Notes: generated by a model from the letters alone, not told the origin. A DNA stretch of 64,000 bases from Desulfobacterales bacterium (GCA_030834695.1 JAUQXK010000051.1:1-64000); one strand, 5' to 3'; positions 51,501 to 61,223 are shown, counted from the first letter of the stretch. Made by a program: numbers and translations.

Positions 51501-52790
51501 TTATTGTCCGGCCTTGCCGGCATAGATGGCCTTGATCTCCGTTTCGGCCCATTCGACAGCCTCTTTGGGGCTCTTCTTGCCGGTGGCCGCGTAGGCGAAC
51601 ATGTCGTTGATGATGAACATGTCCCACACCACCTGGCTCTGGGCCGTCACCGGGCCGGGGAAGCCGATGGTGTGCTCATACTTGCCAATCTCGCCGATGA
51701 AACGAATCTTGGGGTCGGAGGTGAACACCGCATGTGAACGGTAGCCCTGCAGGAAGGGGACGTTGTAGCCCACGGCCACCTCGAGGAACTCGTCGAACTG
51801 TTTCTTGGCGAAATGGTATTTCAGGAACTCCTTGGCCAGGGCCTTGTTCTTTGAAAATTCCCAGATCCCGAGCGTCAGGCAGTCCGCGAAGGCGAAGCGG
51901 CCCTTGGGTCCGGCCGGAGGCAGAATGTGGTCGATCGCGTCCGCAAGCGGTTTGTCGGTCTCGGTTACGCGGATGTCCTTGCTCTTGGCAGCCTTGTAAA
52001 TGCTGGGGCTGTTGAAAGCCATCGAGCAGGTGCCGGCCAGGACGGCGCGGTTGTTGGCGGCGTCGTCCCAGGAGATGACCTCGGGGTCCATGGCATCGGT
52101 GTAAAGGGCTTTCACAAACTCCACGGCCTTGATCGTCTCCGGGGAGTTGATCGTGACGGTTTTGCCGTCCTTGGCAGTGATGGCCGCGCCGTAGCCCCAC
52201 ATCAGGGCCAGCATGGCCCCGTTGCCGTCGCGCGAGTGGCCGAGCTGGATGCCCACGGGTTTGCCGATTTTCTTAAGCTTCGCGCCGATCCGCAGCACAT
52301 CGTCCCATGTGTCCGGCGCCTTTTCTCCGACCTGGGCGACCAGGTCGGTGCGGATGACCAGCGGGTAGGGGTAATAATACCATGGCACGGATTTCCAGTG
52401 CTCCCCGACTTTGCAGGTCTCGGCGGCCAGAGGAATCAAGCCGCCGTAAGCCTTGCCCAGGTCGCCGACCAAATCGTCCACGTCGGCCAGTAGCTTGTCG
52501 TAGAGCATGGGATCGGCGCCGTAGTTCATGATGATGTCATGGCCGGATTTGGCCTGGGCTTCGGCCGCCTTCTTGGAGGCGAACTGCTTGAGGTCGATGG
52601 TGTCGATGCGAACCGTGACGCCCTTGGCGGCGCCGAACTCCTCGGCGTGTTTTTTGAGCACCTTGTCCACGTCCGGTATGAAATGCGACCAGACGAGAAC
52701 CGTGATTTCCTGCTTCTGGGCCGCCGCCGGCAGACTCAAGGCAAGCGCCATCACCAAAACCACAGCCAGTCGAAGAATCCATCTGTTCAT
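51501..52790 (-). CDS. ABC transporter sugar-binding protein (extracellular family 1)
   Basis: 429 residues, AGGAGGT upstream. Signal peptide to about residue 25 (...LSLPAAAQ). Mature fold of family-1 solute-binding proteins: EITVLVWSHFIPDVDKVLKKHAEEF, VPWYYYPYPLVIRTDLVAQ, PDTWDDVLRIGAKLKK, and ACSMAFNSPSIYKAA. Similar to UgpB/MalE-type proteins that bind sugars or glycerol-phosphates. Last of the four ABC genes, probably expressed with them. Ligand not determinable. Confidence 0.93.
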   Translation of the reverse strand: MNRWILRLAVVLVMALALSLPAAAQKQEITVLVWSHFIPDVDKVLKKHAEEFGAAKGVTVRIDTIDLKQFASKKAAEAQAKSGHDIIMNYGADPMLYDKLLADVDDLVGDLGKAYGGLIPLAAETCKVGEHWKSVPWYYYPYPLVIRTDLVAQVGEKAPDTWDDVLRIGAKLKKIGKPVGIQLGHSRDGNGAMLALMWGYGAAITAKDGKTVTINSPETIKAVEFVKALYTDAMDPEVISWDDAANNRAVLAGTCSMAFNSPSIYKAAKSKDIRVTETDKPLADAIDHILPPAGPKGRFAFADCLTLGIWEFSKNKALAKEFLKYHFAKKQFDEFLEVAVGYNVPFLQGYRSHAVFTSDPKIRFIGEIGKYEHTIGFPGPVTAQSQVVWDMFIINDMFAYAATGKKSPKEAVEWAETEIKAIYAGKAGQ

Positions 52791-52827
52791 TCAATACCTC
52801 CTACGATTTCTGGGGTTGGGGTTTCTC

Positions 52828-53949
52828 TTAAGCAGCCGGGGCCGCGTCGATCCGCCGCTGCGGTTCACGCTTCTCGAACAGGTGCATCGAATCCATGTTG
52901 AAAACGACGGGTATCCGGTCACCCGCCTTCACCGGCAATGCCGGGTCGGCCAGAGCGATCAGCCGCTCGGGGCCGCACGTCAGCGTGAGCTGGACGTGTG
53001 ACCCGAGCATTTCCACGAGATCGACTTCAAGGCGCGTGACCGTCGCCGCGTCGACCGCGATATCGCCCTCCCGGGTGCCGCGCAGATGCTCCGGCCGAAT
53101 CCCGAAAATCACTTCCTTGCTCTTTAACCTCTCGTACGCCTGCCGCCATCGGGCGGGGATCGGCAGGCGGAAGCCGTCGGTGGCTACCATCATCTTCCCG
53201 TTCTCCGCCTGGATCCGCGCCGGCACGAGATTCATGGGCGGGGTACCGATGAAGCCGGCCGTAAACGTGTTGACCGGACGGGTGTAGAGCTCCAGCGGCC
53301 GGCCGATTTGCTGGCATATCCCGTCTTTGAGCAGCACGATGCGGGTCGCCATGGTCATGGCCTCGATCTGATCATGGGTGACATAGACGATCGTGGTGTT
53401 CAATCGCTGATGCAGCTTGGAGAGCTCGGCACGCATCTGCACCCGCAGCTTTGCGTCCAGGTTGGAGAGCGGTTCGTCGAAAAGAAAGACCGCCGGCTTC
53501 CGAACGATAGCCCGTCCCACAGCCACGCGCTGACGCTGGCCGCCGGAAAGCGCCCGGGGTTTGCGTTGGAGCAGGTTTTTGATGCCGAGGATCTCGGCCG
53601 CTTCTTGGATGCGCCGGCCGATCTCCGCTTTGGAGTAACCGCGCATGCTCAAGCCGAAGGCCATGTTGGCATAGACGTCCATGTGCGGATAAAGAGCGTA
53701 ATTCTGAAAAACCATGGCGATGTCGCGGTCCTTCGGATGCAGATGGGTGACCTGCCGGTCGCCGATGCTGATTCGTCCCGCGCTCGCCTCCTCGAGGCCT
53801 GCAATCAGGTTGAGGGTCGTGCTTTTGCCGCAACCGGAGGGCCCGATGAGTACCAGAAATTCGCGATCCTCGGCCGTGAAGCTCAAGCGGTCGACCGCCG
53901 TCACACTCCCGAATCGCTTGGTCAGGTTTTCGACGACCAGCTTGGCCAT
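52828..53949 (-). CDS. Sugar ABC transporter ATP-binding protein, MalK/UgpC type
   Basis: 373 residues. Walker A GPSGCGKST, Q-loop VFQNYALYPHM, signature LSGGQRQRVAVGRA, Walker B VFLFDEPLSNLD and switch THDQ. A C-terminal TOBE/regulatory domain (about 240-373; VPARIQAENG, IFGIRPEHLRG) is typical of MalK/UgpC. Energises the two permeases encoded upstream. Confidence 0.95.
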   Translation of the reverse strand: MAKLVVENLTKRFGSVTAVDRLSFTAEDREFLVLIGPSGCGKSTTLNLIAGLEEASAGRISIGDRQVTHLHPKDRDIAMVFQNYALYPHMDVYANMAFGLSMRGYSKAEIGRRIQEAAEILGIKNLLQRKPRALSGGQRQRVAVGRAIVRKPAVFLFDEPLSNLDAKLRVQMRAELSKLHQRLNTTIVYVTHDQIEAMTMATRIVLLKDGICQQIGRPLELYTRPVNTFTAGFIGTPPMNLVPARIQAENGKMMVATDGFRLPIPARWRQAYERLKSKEVIFGIRPEHLRGTREGDIAVDAATVTRLEVDLVEMLGSHVQLTLTCGPERLIALADPALPVKAGDRIPVVFNMDSMHLFEKREPQRRIDAAPAA

Positions 53950-53988
53950 GCCGATGTGTCCTTAACAAATGATGCGGTGCGGTCTCCC

Positions 53989-54840
53989 TTACTTGATCGC
54001 ACCGACCGTCATACCTGAAACATAGTAGTCCATGAACATCACATAAAACACCACGACCGGCACGGAGCCGATCAGGGCACCCCCCATCAGCGAGCCCCAG
54101 AAATAGACATCCCCTCGGATCAGTTCGGTCAACACTCCGACCGTCAGTGTTTTTTTCTCGGTCGGCGATATGAAAACCAGTGAATACAGCAGATCGTTCC
54201 AGGCCAGGCTGAAAGCGAAAAGCGTGGCGCAGACGATCCCCGGCACGGCCAGAGGGATGATGATTCGCGTCAGGATCTGCAGGCGGTTGCAGCCGTCGAT
54301 CATGGCCGATTTCTCGATCTCCTCCGGAATGGTCTTCATATAGCCCATTAAAAGCCAGGTGGAAAACGGCACCAGAAAAGTCGGGTAGGTGACGATCAGC
54401 GCCCACAGGCTGTCCGCAAGGTTCAGCCAGGTGACGACGCGCGTCAGGGGCAAAAACAACAGCGAGTAAGGCACGAGATAGGTGATGAAAATCGCGATGC
54501 CGAAGGTGGCCGCCCCCCTGAAACGGATCCGCGTCAGCCCGTAGGCAGCCAGAATGCTGATCACCATGGCGATCGCCGTGCTGGAGAGACTGACGATCAG
54601 GCTGTTCATCAGCCAGGAAGCAAACAGGGTGTCGGTGAAAAGCAGGCGATAGTGCTCGGCCGTCAACGCTCCCAGAGAGACCAACAAGGGATTCAGGTTC
54701 AGGTTGTAAAGCGCCCGGTCGGTCTTAATGGAGGTGAGGAACATGTGGTAGATCGGGAAAAGTGCGAACGCCACGAACAGCAGCAGGGGCGCATAAATGC
54801 CTATCGTACGCCGGGCCGAACCATGAAGGCGGTCAGTCAT
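53989..54840 (-). CDS. Sugar ABC transporter permease, MalG/UgpE type
   Basis: 283 residues, GGAGGAG upstream. Six transmembrane helices and the EAA loop EEIEKSAMIDGCNRLQILTRIIIPLAVPG. Start overlaps the upstream permease stop by 8 bases. Confidence 0.95.
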   Translation of the reverse strand: MTDRLHGSARRTIGIYAPLLLFVAFALFPIYHMFLTSIKTDRALYNLNLNPLLVSLGALTAEHYRLLFTDTLFASWLMNSLIVSLSSTAIAMVISILAAYGLTRIRFRGAATFGIAIFITYLVPYSLLFLPLTRVVTWLNLADSLWALIVTYPTFLVPFSTWLLMGYMKTIPEEIEKSAMIDGCNRLQILTRIIIPLAVPGIVCATLFAFSLAWNDLLYSLVFISPTEKKTLTVGVLTELIRGDVYFWGSLMGGALIGSVPVVVFYVMFMDYYVSGMTVGAIK

Positions 54841-55768
54841 AGGTGGCTCCTCCGCGGATCGTCTTCAGCTGGAAATAAACGACGACGCACAGCACCGGAA
54901 ACATGAAAAGCGAGACCGCTGCCCCCAGCCCCAGCCGGCCGCCGGAAAGTCCCATCTGAAAGGAGAGCGTTGCCAGCAGGTGAGTCAGGTTCATGGGCCC
55001 GCCGCGCGTCAGGATGTATACGATGTTGAAATCGCTGATGGTGGAAATGGTCGAAAACAGGATCACGATCAAGAGCAGCGGCTTGAGCAACGGCAGCGTA
55101 ATGCGGAAGAAGCAACGGACTGCGCCGGCGCCGTCGATATGAGCAGCCTTGTAAAGTTCGGGAGGGATGGACACCAGGCCGGCCAGGAGCGTGATGGCGA
55201 AAAACGGCAGCCCCCGCCAGACATTGACCGTGACGATGGAGACCATCGCCCAGTATGGGTTCGACAGCCAGGATACGTTGGTTTGAATGAGGCCGGCATG
55301 CTTGAGCACCCAGTTGAGCACGCTGAAAAGCGGATCGAACATCCACAACCAGCCGAGGGTGCTCATGGTGTTGGGAATGACCCAAGGCAGCAGGATGGCG
55401 CCCCGGAAGATCCGCTGGAAACGGATCCTGGCGTTCAGTAGCAAAGCGAGCGCCATCCCAAGAATGGTCTTGACCGTAACCGCGAAGAACGTGAAAACGA
55501 GCGAGTTCTGAAGCGTCTGCCGGAAGATGTCGTTTTGCACCAGGTCGATATAGTTGCGGAAGCCGACGAATTTTCCCTCCGTGCCTACCCATGCGTCGCT
55601 CATGCTGAGGTAGATCGCCATCACGAAGGGATAGGCGACCAGGCAGAGAATCACCAGCAGGGCCGGCAGTATGAAAGCGTACCCCGAGACGTTATGGCGG
55701 TGCCATGCGGTCTTGATACGCGGCAGGATCCCCATGGAGGCGGTACTGGATGTCGAGCAGATGTTCAT
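54833..55768 (-). CDS. Sugar ABC transporter permease, MalF/UgpA type
   Basis: 311 residues. Six helices with the EAA loop PPELYKAAHIDGAGAVRCFFRITLPLLKP. First gene of the four-gene ABC operon, which runs permease, permease, ATPase, binding protein. No sugar-metabolic gene adjoins, so the substrate is open. Confidence 0.95.
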   Translation of the reverse strand: MNICSTSSTASMGILPRIKTAWHRHNVSGYAFILPALLVILCLVAYPFVMAIYLSMSDAWVGTEGKFVGFRNYIDLVQNDIFRQTLQNSLVFTFFAVTVKTILGMALALLLNARIRFQRIFRGAILLPWVIPNTMSTLGWLWMFDPLFSVLNWVLKHAGLIQTNVSWLSNPYWAMVSIVTVNVWRGLPFFAITLLAGLVSIPPELYKAAHIDGAGAVRCFFRITLPLLKPLLLIVILFSTISTISDFNIVYILTRGGPMNLTHLLATLSFQMGLSGGRLGLGAAVSLFMFPVLCVVVYFQLKTIRGGATYD

Positions 55769-55878
55769 TCAAATTACAGCTCTCTTGGGCGGAAATTGAA
55801 AGCCAACGCCCAACTACCCGAGCTTGAGGGCCTTTAGCACAAAACCATAAGCTAAAAAAGCGAATTCCTGGCAGGTTC

Positions 55879-57132
55879 TCAGGGCGTTGCTTTGCGGTCG
55901 GAGGGGCGGCAGACCACAACCTGCGGCAGTCTCCAGAGGGCCAACAAGGCGGCAGCGAGATACAGCACGGCAATGGCCCCGAACACTGCCCGCAGGCCCA
56001 GCCACATGGCGATGGACACTCCGATCATCGGCGCCAATGCCCGCGCTCCGGAATTAATGGAATTGTCAAGCCCGTAGACGGCGCCCTCCTCGCCGCAGCG
56101 TGTGTGTCTGGCCAGCAACGCGCTGACGCCTGTGACAATGCCGCCGTGGGCGATACCCGCCAAAAGCTGCAGCGACAGAAACTGCCAACTGCGATTCACC
56201 CAGACCTGCAGGAAGAAAGAAGAAAAACCAGCCAGGGAGCAGGCAATGACGACCCAGCGGTGGCCGGTGCGGTCCCCCAGGCGGCCAAAGAATACCGAAA
56301 AAACCGCAGCGGCCGCTGCCGCCGTCCCGATCACCAGGCCGGTGAAGCTGTTCACGCGCGACGCCTCGGCCATGAGCTCCAGGGCAAACAACGGCAATAT
56401 GGGGATGAACGCCATCCGGGACAGCGAGTCCATGAAGCGCAGCGCGTAGGTCGCCACGATCCCGGGGGTAGAGAGAATTTGGCGCCATTCGCTCCAGAAT
56501 CCTGTCCGGCGGCAATCGGTTTTAGCCGGAGGGACGAAATGCTCCTGCACACAAACGGCGACGATCATTCCGGCAGCCGCCAGCAGAGCTCCGGTGACGT
56601 AAAACGCCGCGCGGTAACCGTAGGCGTCGGCCACCGCGCCCCCGATGATGGGGCCGAGGCCGACGCCGGCGCCCAACCCGACCTGCAGCAGCCCCATTGC
56701 AAAACCGCACCGTTCGCGCGGTACGATCGAAGCCACCAGTGCGTTGGCGGCGCCGATCGTGCCGGTGATCATCCCCTGAATGGTTCGCAGCAAAACCAAT
56801 TCTTCGGCGGAGCGGGCAAACGCCATCAAAAGCAGGATCACGGCACCGCCGAACATGGCCCGTTCCACCATGAGCTTGCGCCCCCAGCGGTCCGCCACCG
56901 CTCCCCAGATCGGCGAGGCGATCATCATGGTCAGTGCCTGGCTGGAGAACACAAGCCCTGAGAGTATCTCCGTGCCGAGAGAGGTCACGGATCCCAGGGA
57001 TTTCACATAAAGGGGCAGGAAGGGAAAAATGCTTGAAAACCCGATGGAGGTGATCACCTGGCAGAATACCATGATGTAAAGCGTTTTGCGCCAGGAGGGC
57101 GTTGCGTGCATATCGGCGTTCGGCAGCGTCAT
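55879..57132 (-). CDS. MFS transporter (drug efflux type)
   Basis: 417 residues, twelve helices. Motif A is visible as SPIWGAVADRWGRKLM near residue 74, repeated in the second half as FFGRLGDRTGHRWV. PRERCGFAMGLLQVGLGAGVGLGPIIGG is motif C, typical of antiporters. Likely drug:proton efflux; no regulator adjacent. Confidence 0.92.
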   Translation of the reverse strand: MTLPNADMHATPSWRKTLYIMVFCQVITSIGFSSIFPFLPLYVKSLGSVTSLGTEILSGLVFSSQALTMMIASPIWGAVADRWGRKLMVERAMFGGAVILLLMAFARSAEELVLLRTIQGMITGTIGAANALVASIVPRERCGFAMGLLQVGLGAGVGLGPIIGGAVADAYGYRAAFYVTGALLAAAGMIVAVCVQEHFVPPAKTDCRRTGFWSEWRQILSTPGIVATYALRFMDSLSRMAFIPILPLFALELMAEASRVNSFTGLVIGTAAAAAAVFSVFFGRLGDRTGHRWVVIACSLAGFSSFFLQVWVNRSWQFLSLQLLAGIAHGGIVTGVSALLARHTRCGEEGAVYGLDNSINSGARALAPMIGVSIAMWLGLRAVFGAIAVLYLAAALLALWRLPQVVVCRPSDRKATP

Positions 57133-57562
57133 AACGTAATCGAACCTGAATCGGCTTTATATGGCCCGCGCCGAGTCATGGGTGTGATTCGAGCGAAGAT
57201 CGGCCGGGGATAGGTCGAGCCGCCCAACACTCCACACAGATAAAAAAACGAGCGACCTGCTTCTTGAAACGCGGATTATATCGGGTTGGGAAGCCCCCCC
57301 ACCAATAACGCCACGATCCAAGCGGCAGGTCATGGCAACACGTACCACATTCCGTGCGATTTGGATACATGCAACAGCCTCATTATTAAGAGCCTCATAA
57401 TTGTCTTTACGTCGTCAGTCCGGCATGCTTTTAGCCGGAATCCGGTGGATTCAATCCGTTCTGGATGCCGGACAAGCCTGCCCCGGAAGTCATTGATCCG
57501 GGGTCCGGCATGACAGTACTATTTCGAGACGATTGATAAAAGCAGGGATTTTCAAATCGACT
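57133..57562. other. Intergenic region with repeat copy 4
   Basis: 430 bases between the MFS gene and the metallophosphoesterase gene. Apart from the repeat at 57414-57514 no ORF, hairpin-terminator or promoter is convincing. Confidence 0.4.
57414..57514. repeat. Palindromic repeat, GTCATTCCGGC family, copy 4
   Basis: Starts GTCAGTCCGGCATG and ends GGGTCCGGCATGAC, with inner hairpins. The flank GTACTATTTCGAGACGATT after it is shared, partly inverted, with the flanks of copy 3. Confidence 0.75.
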
Positions 57563-58765
57563 TCATCGAGCGGACAGATGAAAGAGCGTAACCTCCGGCG
57601 GTGCGTTCAGCCGCACCGGAGTGAACGTGGTTCCGATCCCGCGGCTGACGTATAGGTGCGAGGACCCGATCCGGTAGAGCCCTTCGGGGTAGGGGGTTCT
57701 GAGGTGAGCCAAGCTGAACTCGCCTCCCGGCAGGCTCAGCTTGACCTGGCCGCCATGGTAATGGCCGGCGAGGGTCAGCGGGATGCGGTGGCCGGCGGCA
57801 TCGGGAAAGATCTCGGGCCGGTGGGAAAGGAGCAGCGTCGGGACGGCGGGATCGATGCCGTGGAGGGCCGCTTCCAGGTCCGGCTGCCCCCAGCGCAAGT
57901 CGTCGATTCCGGCGACCGCCAGAGCGCCCCCTTCCGTTTGGATCACCCGATGTTCGTTCTGCAGCAAGTGGATCCCGTTTGCCTCGAAAATGTGCCGGTA
58001 GTAGCCGATCTGCCCGTACCAGTGTTCGTGGTTTCCCATGGTGGCGAAGGTACCGTAAGGAGCGCGAACCCGTGCCATTTCCTCCACAAAATCCGGAAAA
58101 AACACCGTTGAGTTCGAGATGTAGTCTCCGGTCAGGACGAACAGCTCGGGCTTCAGAGCAATGACTTGATCGACGTAACGCCGCATCCGGTCGCGGGTCA
58201 TGAAAATGCCGGCATGGATGTCGGTGAGCTGGGCCACCCGCAAGCGGCAGCCGAAAGGCAAGGCCAGCTCTTCGACCACATGGTTCCGGCCGGCATAGGC
58301 CGCACCATACCCGGAAAACAGGAAGGGTGCGGCGGCAAGCCCTCCCATTCCGGCTTTGAGAAACATTCGCCGGCCGGGGTTTGCGGGTGCAACCTTCGCC
58401 GGTCCGGCCAAACGCCGATAGATCCGAACCGCCGTTCGTGCCACTCCTCCTATAATCTGGGCGATGAGCAGCAGCAAAGCTGAAAAAATCGAACCGAAGC
58501 TCCACACCGCCGGCGCATAAAAAAAGACAACCTGCACCAAGGTCGGCGGATCGATCCAGGGAATCGGCGTGTACATGATATGCCAGTTCAAGGCAAACAA
58601 GACACCGATCAGGATGCCGGCAAAGGCAACGCCCAAGGCCGCCCGGCGGCCGGATCCCGGCGCGGACCGAACGGCCTGACGGATGCGCCAGAACAGATAA
58701 AACTGTGCAAACCCGGCCAAACCGACGATGATCAGACGAAATGTTCCGAAGGACACGGGAACCAT
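57563..58765 (-). CDS. Membrane-anchored metallophosphoesterase, YkuE/YaeI-like
   Basis: 400 residues, AAGGTG upstream. Residues 1-110 hold about four transmembrane helices; a twin-arginine-like motif R132-R-M-F-L-K and a hydrophobic stretch follow (132-158); the phosphoesterase domain is 170-400. Metal motifs: D182-I-H184, G213-D-Y, G244-N-H-E-H and a late GHYHGGQ. Relatives hydrolyse UDP-sugars or lipid phosphates at the membrane. The internal Tat-like segment suggests the catalytic domain is outside. Confidence 0.9.
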   Translation of the reverse strand: MVPVSFGTFRLIIVGLAGFAQFYLFWRIRQAVRSAPGSGRRAALGVAFAGILIGVLFALNWHIMYTPIPWIDPPTLVQVVFFYAPAVWSFGSIFSALLLLIAQIIGGVARTAVRIYRRLAGPAKVAPANPGRRMFLKAGMGGLAAAPFLFSGYGAAYAGRNHVVEELALPFGCRLRVAQLTDIHAGIFMTRDRMRRYVDQVIALKPELFVLTGDYISNSTVFFPDFVEEMARVRAPYGTFATMGNHEHWYGQIGYYRHIFEANGIHLLQNEHRVIQTEGGALAVAGIDDLRWGQPDLEAALHGIDPAVPTLLLSHRPEIFPDAAGHRIPLTLAGHYHGGQVKLSLPGGEFSLAHLRTPYPEGLYRIGSSHLYVSRGIGTTFTPVRLNAPPEVTLFHLSAR

Positions 58766-58932
58766 AAAAATTACACCTTTTCGAAGTTCATGGCATCCTC
58801 CTCCCGGCAGTCCTGGAGTTTAAAATGTTCGCCACCGTCCACTTGGGGCTGCCGGACAGGCGTCTGCGCATGATGGCAAGCTAATGCAGCTCATTCGGCA
58901 GGCCAAGGTGCGGCCGGGAAAAGCGGGGAACT

Positions 58933-59466
58933 TCAATAAGGATAGCCGGGATAGTGCCACCAGCGCCAGTAGACGGGGTAGCCGAAGGAGTAGGGATATG
59001 GGTATGCCTGCGGAGCTGACGGTCTTCTCCAGAGATATAACTCCAGAGCGGAAATGACGGGATAGCGGTAGTCGATTTCACCCAGGCGGCGCACCTCGGA
59101 ACCTCGAACTTCCCCCGCTACGGTTATATCCCGTCCGGATCGGTAAATGGCAGGATCCAGGAAGCGATCGACCACAACCAGGAATCTTCCTTCGGATTTA
59201 TCCGTCAGGTGGGGTTCGCCTGAAGCGTTTGCTGGTTTCTGGACGACTTCGATCTCGGTTTCGTTTGGTTTGGGCACCGTCTGCACGATGGTGCCGCCCA
59301 GGAGGACAACCTTGCCCTTGAACTCGTCCGACCGGGCGGCCAGCGAGGCATAGGTCACATCTCGGTCGACCTGGTCCATGAGCTGGGGGGAGATGACGGG
59401 CGTACAGGCGCCGAGCATCAGCGACAAGATGCCTATCACCCAGAAGTTGCGGTCTGGTTGCAGCAT
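58933..59466 (-). CDS. Slp family outer-membrane lipoprotein
   Basis: 177 residues. Lipobox LGAC with C21. Mature part matches Slp: TYASLAARSDEFKGKVVLLGG, GRFLVVVDRFLDPAIYRSGRDITVAGEV and YRYPVISALELYLW. The last 25 residues are a Tyr/Pro/Trp-rich tail (PQAYPYPYSFGYPVY...). Slp is a starvation-induced outer-membrane lipoprotein of unclear function. Confidence 0.9.
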   Translation of the reverse strand: MLQPDRNFWVIGILSLMLGACTPVISPQLMDQVDRDVTYASLAARSDEFKGKVVLLGGTIVQTVPKPNETEIEVVQKPANASGEPHLTDKSEGRFLVVVDRFLDPAIYRSGRDITVAGEVRGSEVRRLGEIDYRYPVISALELYLWRRPSAPQAYPYPYSFGYPVYWRWWHYPGYPY

Positions 59467-59533
59467 AACGCCCCGTAATTTTTAAAGCGGGATCGTCATC
59501 GACAACGCTCCGCTTCCTTTAAGAAGCAAACCC

Positions 59534-60478
59534 CTATCCGGCGGATTTGGCCAGGCGAAAACCCAGCCCGGCGCCGAAATAATCCTCGGGGAACCCGAAG
59601 CGCCGGCTGCAGCGCGCACTCCAGGCGTCGAGGTTCCAGCTGCCGCCGCGGATGACACGATCCGATCCCTTCCGTTGAGCCGGTCGGTCCAGGCCGCGCC
59701 CGACGATGGCCCCGGGAACGTAGACGTCCTGGCACCACTCCCAGACGTTGCCGCTCATGTCGAACAGCCCCAGGCCGTTGGGCGCCTTGAGCCCGACCGG
59801 CCGGGTGGATCCTCCGCTGTTCTCGGAGTACCAGGCCAGGCCGTCGATGTGGTCTCCGCCGGCATAAAGCTCTTTCCGGCCGCCGCTGCGGGCGGCGAAT
59901 TCCCACTCGGCTTCGGTCGGCAGCCGAAACGGGGTTGCGCCGGGCGCTAGCTCATTCAACCGCTGGATGAATCCGGCCGCGTCCAGCCAGCTGACCTGCT
60001 CCACCGGGTGCGAATCCCCCTTGCGGAACATGGACGGGTTCTCCTCCATCACCTTCTCCCAGGCTCCCTGGGTCACGGGATGCCTGGCAAGATAGAAGCT
60101 TTCGATGCACACCTCCCGCAGCGGAGTTTCGTTGTCCCAGCCGTCGCCGTAGAGATCCCCCATTTGAAAAGTGCCGGCCGGAACCAGAACGAATTCCATG
60201 CCGGTGACCGGTTCGACGAATGCAACCGGTGTTTCCGTTTTCTCCGGCTCCGTTTTCCGACAGGCCGGGCATTCGGCTTGGCCGGGCGGCAGGCGCCGGC
60301 CGCAAACCGGGCACTTGAGGCGTTTTTCGCATTCCGGGCAGATTTTCCAGTTTTCTCTGACGTCGATCCCGCAGCCCGGACACGTCAGCCGACCGAGCGG
60401 CGCCTCGCAGGCCGGGCACACGTTCCATATCGTTTTCACGGCCTCACCGCAGACCGGGCAACTTGATCCTGTGTTCAC
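59534..60478 (-). CDS. Zinc-ribbon formylglycine-generating-enzyme-like (SUMF1) protein
   Basis: 314 residues from a GTG with AAGGG upstream. N-terminus (1-75): six CxxC knuckles (C7/C10, C21/C24, C33/C36, C47/C50, C56/C59, C70/C73), enough for three zinc ribbons. C-terminus (about 88-314): FGE-sulfatase domain (FVLVPAGTFQMGD, PVTQGAWEKVMEENPS, FRLPTEAEWEFAARSGG, GNVWEWCQDVY, RVIRGGSWN). The two active-site cysteines of true FGE are not both present (GGSWN...ARCSRR), so sulfatase activation is unlikely. Such proteins often serve as ligand-binding or kinase-associated modules. Confidence 0.9.
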   Translation of the reverse strand: MNTGSSCPVCGEAVKTIWNVCPACEAPLGRLTCPGCGIDVRENWKICPECEKRLKCPVCGRRLPPGQAECPACRKTEPEKTETPVAFVEPVTGMEFVLVPAGTFQMGDLYGDGWDNETPLREVCIESFYLARHPVTQGAWEKVMEENPSMFRKGDSHPVEQVSWLDAAGFIQRLNELAPGATPFRLPTEAEWEFAARSGGRKELYAGGDHIDGLAWYSENSGGSTRPVGLKAPNGLGLFDMSGNVWEWCQDVYVPGAIVGRGLDRPAQRKGSDRVIRGGSWNLDAWSARCSRRFGFPEDYFGAGLGFRLAKSAG

Positions 60479-60563
60479 GGCAACCCTTCACACCTCCACG
60501 GAAATTGGAATCGGCTTCCTTTCAACCAAGTCATGGCGCCGGTCACCGCTTTTTCGGTGAAGT

Positions 60564-61223
60564 TCAGCGCACCCGCAACCCGGCGATCTTGACCGCCCCG
60601 CGGTGATACCCGTCCGGAAACAAGGCCTCGAGCTCCCCGATCTCCAGGTCGTTGGCCTCACATGCCTCGGCCGCGGTCGGGACCTTGCCCGTCTTGTAGA
60701 AGGTGCTGCGCAGATAGCGGATGATCTGCCAGTGCATCTTGGTCAGCTTGCCACCCGGGATTTTCATTTCGAAGGCCCGATGGCCGGCGTAGTGCTCGTC
60801 CCATTCATCCGGGTCCACCAGGAATCCGCGCACGTCCACCCGATATTCCTGGCGCTGGGCAATGGCGTGCAGATCGACGGCGCTGTGCTCCAGGTAATCG
60901 GCCCCCAGGTAGGCCTCCTTGTAGCTGATGCCGGCCAGCTTGCAGGCCCCACGCATGTAGCCCTTGGGAAAGAGGCGCTTCAATTCGGCCCGGCGCAGGT
61001 TGATTTCACGGCAGGCCTCGAACACGTTGGGGCATTTCCCGGTTTTTTCGTATGCCTTGCGGATGTAGTTGATCACGTCCCAGTGCTCTTTGGTCAGCCC
61101 GTTCGGAATCCCAAGCTGGGGCGCTATCTGCTCGGCCAGCGCGGGCTCCCACTTCTTCGGGTCCACCAAAAAACCGTCCACATCGAGATCGAACTTTTTC
61201 TTGGGTTGCGTAGAAGTGCTCAT
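60564..61223 (-). CDS. Tandem DsrC/TusE-domain protein, copy 1
   Basis: 219 residues from ATG 61223 with AAAGGAGA upstream. Two DsrC/TusE folds in one chain: about 9-100 and 126-219, joined by YKEAYLGADYLEHSAVDLHA. Each has the family order (GFLVDP..W, LT..HW..I.Y.R..., GK.P....AC, LFP.GY.RGA.K.AG). DsrC uses two C-terminal cysteines for sulfur relay. Here domain 1 keeps the first (C94 in GACKLAG) but not the terminal one, and domain 2 has neither (GAVKIAGLRVR end). Normal DsrC is about 105-115 residues. A paralogue lies at 63354 on, with a CobW-type GTPase gene between. Confidence 0.93.
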   Translation of the reverse strand: MSTSTQPKKKFDLDVDGFLVDPKKWEPALAEQIAPQLGIPNGLTKEHWDVINYIRKAYEKTGKCPNVFEACREINLRRAELKRLFPKGYMRGACKLAGISYKEAYLGADYLEHSAVDLHAIAQRQEYRVDVRGFLVDPDEWDEHYAGHRAFEMKIPGGKLTKMHWQIIRYLRSTFYKTGKVPTAAEACEANDLEIGELEALFPDGYHRGAVKIAGLRVR

